In this document: positions 62,356 through 64,000 of the stretch, piece after piece | How the letters are laid out: each line of letters begins with the position of its first letter | Position numbering within the stretch: the stretch's first letter is position 1 | Origin: Parapusillimonas granuli | Lineage (GTDB): Bacteria > Pseudomonadota > Gammaproteobacteria > Burkholderiales > Burkholderiaceae_B | Direction of reading: 5' to 3' | DNA length: 64,000 nucleotides | NCBI RefSeq assembly: GCF_013416525.1 | Contig: NZ_JACCEM010000007.1 | Location: forward strand, 244,286-308,285 | Program-made: the position numbers and the translations under genes | Notes under the pieces: model-generated | What the model saw: the letters and a program-made list of their open reading frames with translations, nothing else | Database searches by the model: none | Told to the model about the DNA's origin: nothing

Positions 62356-63773
62356 GCATGCGGTTGCCTTATGCCTGGGCGCGAGCCCAGCGGGCCCTGA
62401 TCCAGTCCGGGCCCGCGGGCGCGACGCTGACGGTCTCGGCGCGCACGCCCTCCTGGGCGCTGGAGGAAATACGGCGCCGCCATGGGGACCTGCCCATGCG
62501 CCAGGTCTCCGATTCCGAGCTCGACACGCTGCTGGCCGCCGCCTATGCGCAAACCGGCGACGCCGCCGCGGTCGTGGATGCGGCGGCCAACGAAATCGAT
62601 CTGGACAGGCTGATGCAGGACATTCCGGAAATCGAGGACCTGCTCGAAGCCCACGACGATGCGCCGGTCATCCGGATGATCAACGCGCTGTTCACCCAGG
62701 CCGTCAGGGACGGCGCCAGCGACATCCACCTGGAGGCCTTCGAAACGCATTCCGTGGTGCGCTACCGGGTGGACGGCACGCTGCGCGACATCGTCAGCCC
62801 GCGCCGTGCCCTGCACAACGCCCTGATTTCCCGCATCAAGATCATGGCCGGCATGGACATCGCCGAGAAACGGCTTCCGCAGGACGGTCGGATCGCCCTG
62901 CGCGTCGGCGGCCGTCCCATCGACGTGCGCGTCTCCACGCTGCCCACCGGGCATGGCGAAAGAGCCGTGCTCCGCCTCCTGGAGAAAGAAGCGGGCCGCC
63001 TGGAGCTGGAGCGGCTGGGCATGGCGCCCGACGTCCTGGAACGGCTGGACGGCCTGATCCACCGGCCCCACGGCATCGTGCTGGTCACCGGCCCGACCGG
63101 CAGTGGCAAGAGCACGACGCTGTATGCGGCGCTGGGGCGCCTGGACGCCTCGACCACCAATATCCTGACCGTGGAGGATCCCATCGAATACGATCTGCCC
63201 GGCATCGGGCAGACCCAGGTGAACGCCCGCATCGACCTGACCTTCGCCGCCGCCCTGCGCGCCATCCTGCGCCAGGATCCCGACGTCATCATGATCGGCG
63301 AGATCCGCGACCTCGAGACGGCGCAGATCGCGGTCCAGGCCTCGCTGACCGGCCACCTGGTGCTGGCCACGCTGCACACCAACGACGCGGTCTCGGCCGT
63401 GACCCGCCTGGTGGACATGGGCATGGAGCCTTTTCTGCTGGCCTCCACGCTGCAGGGGGTGCTGGCGCAGCGCCTGATCAGAAAGCTGTGCGCGCATTGC
63501 AGGATCCCGCAGGCGGACGGCACGGCCGGATGGCGGCCCGGCGGCTGCGCCGCATGCGGCCATACCGGCTATAGCGGCCGCACCGGCATCCACGAGCTGT
63601 TCACCCTGGACGATGAGGCGCGCGGGCTGATCCACGAGGGCGCCAACGAACAGGCTTTGCGCGATGCCGCCCGGCGCGGCGGCATGCGCAGCCTGCACCA
63701 GGACGGCATGCGCTGGGTCGCGCAGGGCGTCACGACGAACGAGGAACTGGCCCGCGTCACGCGCGCGGCCTAG
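62352..63773 (+). CDS. gspE: Type II secretion ATPase GspE
   Basis: 473 residues, overlapping the gspD stop (ATGA). The N1E part is short, followed by the core: [25 protein letters not shown], Walker [11 protein letters not shown] with Lys253, the Asp box ([20 protein letters not shown]), Walker [21 protein letters not shown], the His box [14 protein letters not shown], and the four-Cys zinc motif (LCAHC ... GCAACG). It powers pseudopilus assembly from the cytoplasm. Confidence 0.96.
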   Translation: MSMRLPYAWARAQRALIQSGPAGATLTVSARTPSWALEEIRRRHGDLPMRQVSDSELDTLLAAAYAQTGDAAAVVDAAANEIDLDRLMQDIPEIEDLLEAHDDAPVIRMINALFTQAVRDGASDIHLEAFETHSVVRYRVDGTLRDIVSPRRALHNALISRIKIMAGMDIAEKRLPQDGRIALRVGGRPIDVRVSTLPTGHGERAVLRLLEKEAGRLELERLGMAPDVLERLDGLIHRPHGIVLVTGPTGSGKSTTLYAALGRLDASTTNILTVEDPIEYDLPGIGQTQVNARIDLTFAAALRAILRQDPDVIMIGEIRDLETAQIAVQASLTGHLVLATLHTNDAVSAVTRLVDMGMEPFLLASTLQGVLAQRLIRKLCAHCRIPQADGTAGWRPGGCAACGHTGYSGRTGIHELFTLDDEARGLIHEGANEQALRDAARRGGMRSLHQDGMRWVAQGVTTNEELARVTRAA

Positions 63774-63801
63774 GTCACGTCAACGCCAGAGGGAAGCCGG
63801 C

Positions 63802-64000
63802 ATGCCAAGCTACCAGTACGAAGCCGCCGACGAAGCCGGCAAAATCGAACGAGGCCTGATAGACGCGGACACCGAACGCAATGCGCGCCAGATCCTGCGT
63901 TCGCGCGGCCTGCTGCCCTTGTCCCTGCGCCCCACGGGCGGCGCGCGCGCGGCGGGCGGGCTGCCCGGCGGGCCGCGCATCAGCGACGCCGACCTGGGCT
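63802..64000 (+). CDS. gspF: Type II secretion platform protein GspF, N-terminal part (cut by window)
   Basis: 66 codons are visible: MPSYQYEAADEAGKIERGLI, then DTERNARQILRSRGLLPLSL, the standard GspF opening that precedes its first cytoplasmic domain. AGAGGGAA precedes the ATG, 28 bases after the gspE stop. The polytopic inner-membrane remainder lies beyond the window. Confidence 0.9.
   Translation, partial: MPSYQYEAADEAGKIERGLIDADTERNARQILRSRGLLPLSLRPTGGARAAGGLPGGPRISDADLG

Overview
The window is a GC-rich (roughly two-thirds G+C), densely coded bacterial chromosome segment. It looks like a member of the Alcaligenaceae (Bordetella/Achromobacter group, Betaproteobacteria). Three things point there: three Bug-type (TctC) periplasmic receptors with LysR/CaiB catabolic neighbours, an azurin that resembles Achromobacter/Bordetella azurins, and housekeeping blocks in their usual betaproteobacterial order (lpxB-rnhB-trmH, ppsR|ppsA, smpB|ratA-rnfH, mltG-(x)-holB-tatD). 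I saw no tRNA, rRNA, transposase, integrase or CRISPR. Assignments are from reading translations and sites by eye; no database search was run.

Layout. 1-6.8 kb: end of lpxB, rnhB, a SpoU/TrmH rRNA methyltransferase, the divergent regulator/enzyme pair ppsR|ppsA, an enlarged O6-alkylguanine-DNA alkyltransferase, smpB. 6.8-11 kb: ratA-rnfH, then a valine-catabolic operon (isobutyryl-CoA-type dehydrogenase, 3-hydroxyisobutyryl-CoA hydrolase, 3-hydroxyisobutyrate dehydrogenase). 11-17 kb: ygfZ, mltG, a phage-type dNMP kinase on the opposite strand where tmk normally sits, holB, tatD, an exported ankyrin protein. 17-24 kb: DUF3298-type lipoprotein, GST, arsC, an EamA transporter, a SAF-domain oxidoreductase, copZ/cueR with a readable MerR-type promoter, arsB, azurin with a perfect FNR/ANR box. 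24-30 kb: LOG-family phosphoribohydrolase, katE, an ElaB/YqjD-like protein, a FadH-like flavoprotein.

30-47.5 kb is an accessory catabolic region. It holds a minus-strand operon (HMG-CoA-lyase-like, CaiB CoA-transferase, Bug receptor, two dehydrogenases), a second minus-strand set (pyruvyl-transferase-like protein, FAD oxidoreductase, Bug receptor, SMP-30 lactonase, LysR), an Lrp/AsnC regulator facing a class III aminotransferase, and a LysR-controlled aldolase-SDR-Bug cluster. Substrates cannot be read from the sequence.

47.5-53.3 kb: a double-domain KaiC-like ATPase with a stand-alone receiver protein, divergent from a three-subunit molybdenum hydroxylase (PaoABC-like, without a Tat signal). 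53.4-64 kb: a type II secretion locus split into gspC-gspO (minus) and gspG-H-I-J-K-L-M-N-D-E-F (plus, cut by the window end). Its secretin carries a lipobox.

Most unusual observations: the dNMP kinase in the tmk slot, the KaiC/receiver pair with tandem repeats upstream, the lipoprotein secretin with a short gspC and a methylase-less prepilin peptidase, the pyruvyl-transferase/FAD-oxidoreductase catabolic set, and several unreported-looking dyads, tandem repeats and one dispersed 26-bp repeat.
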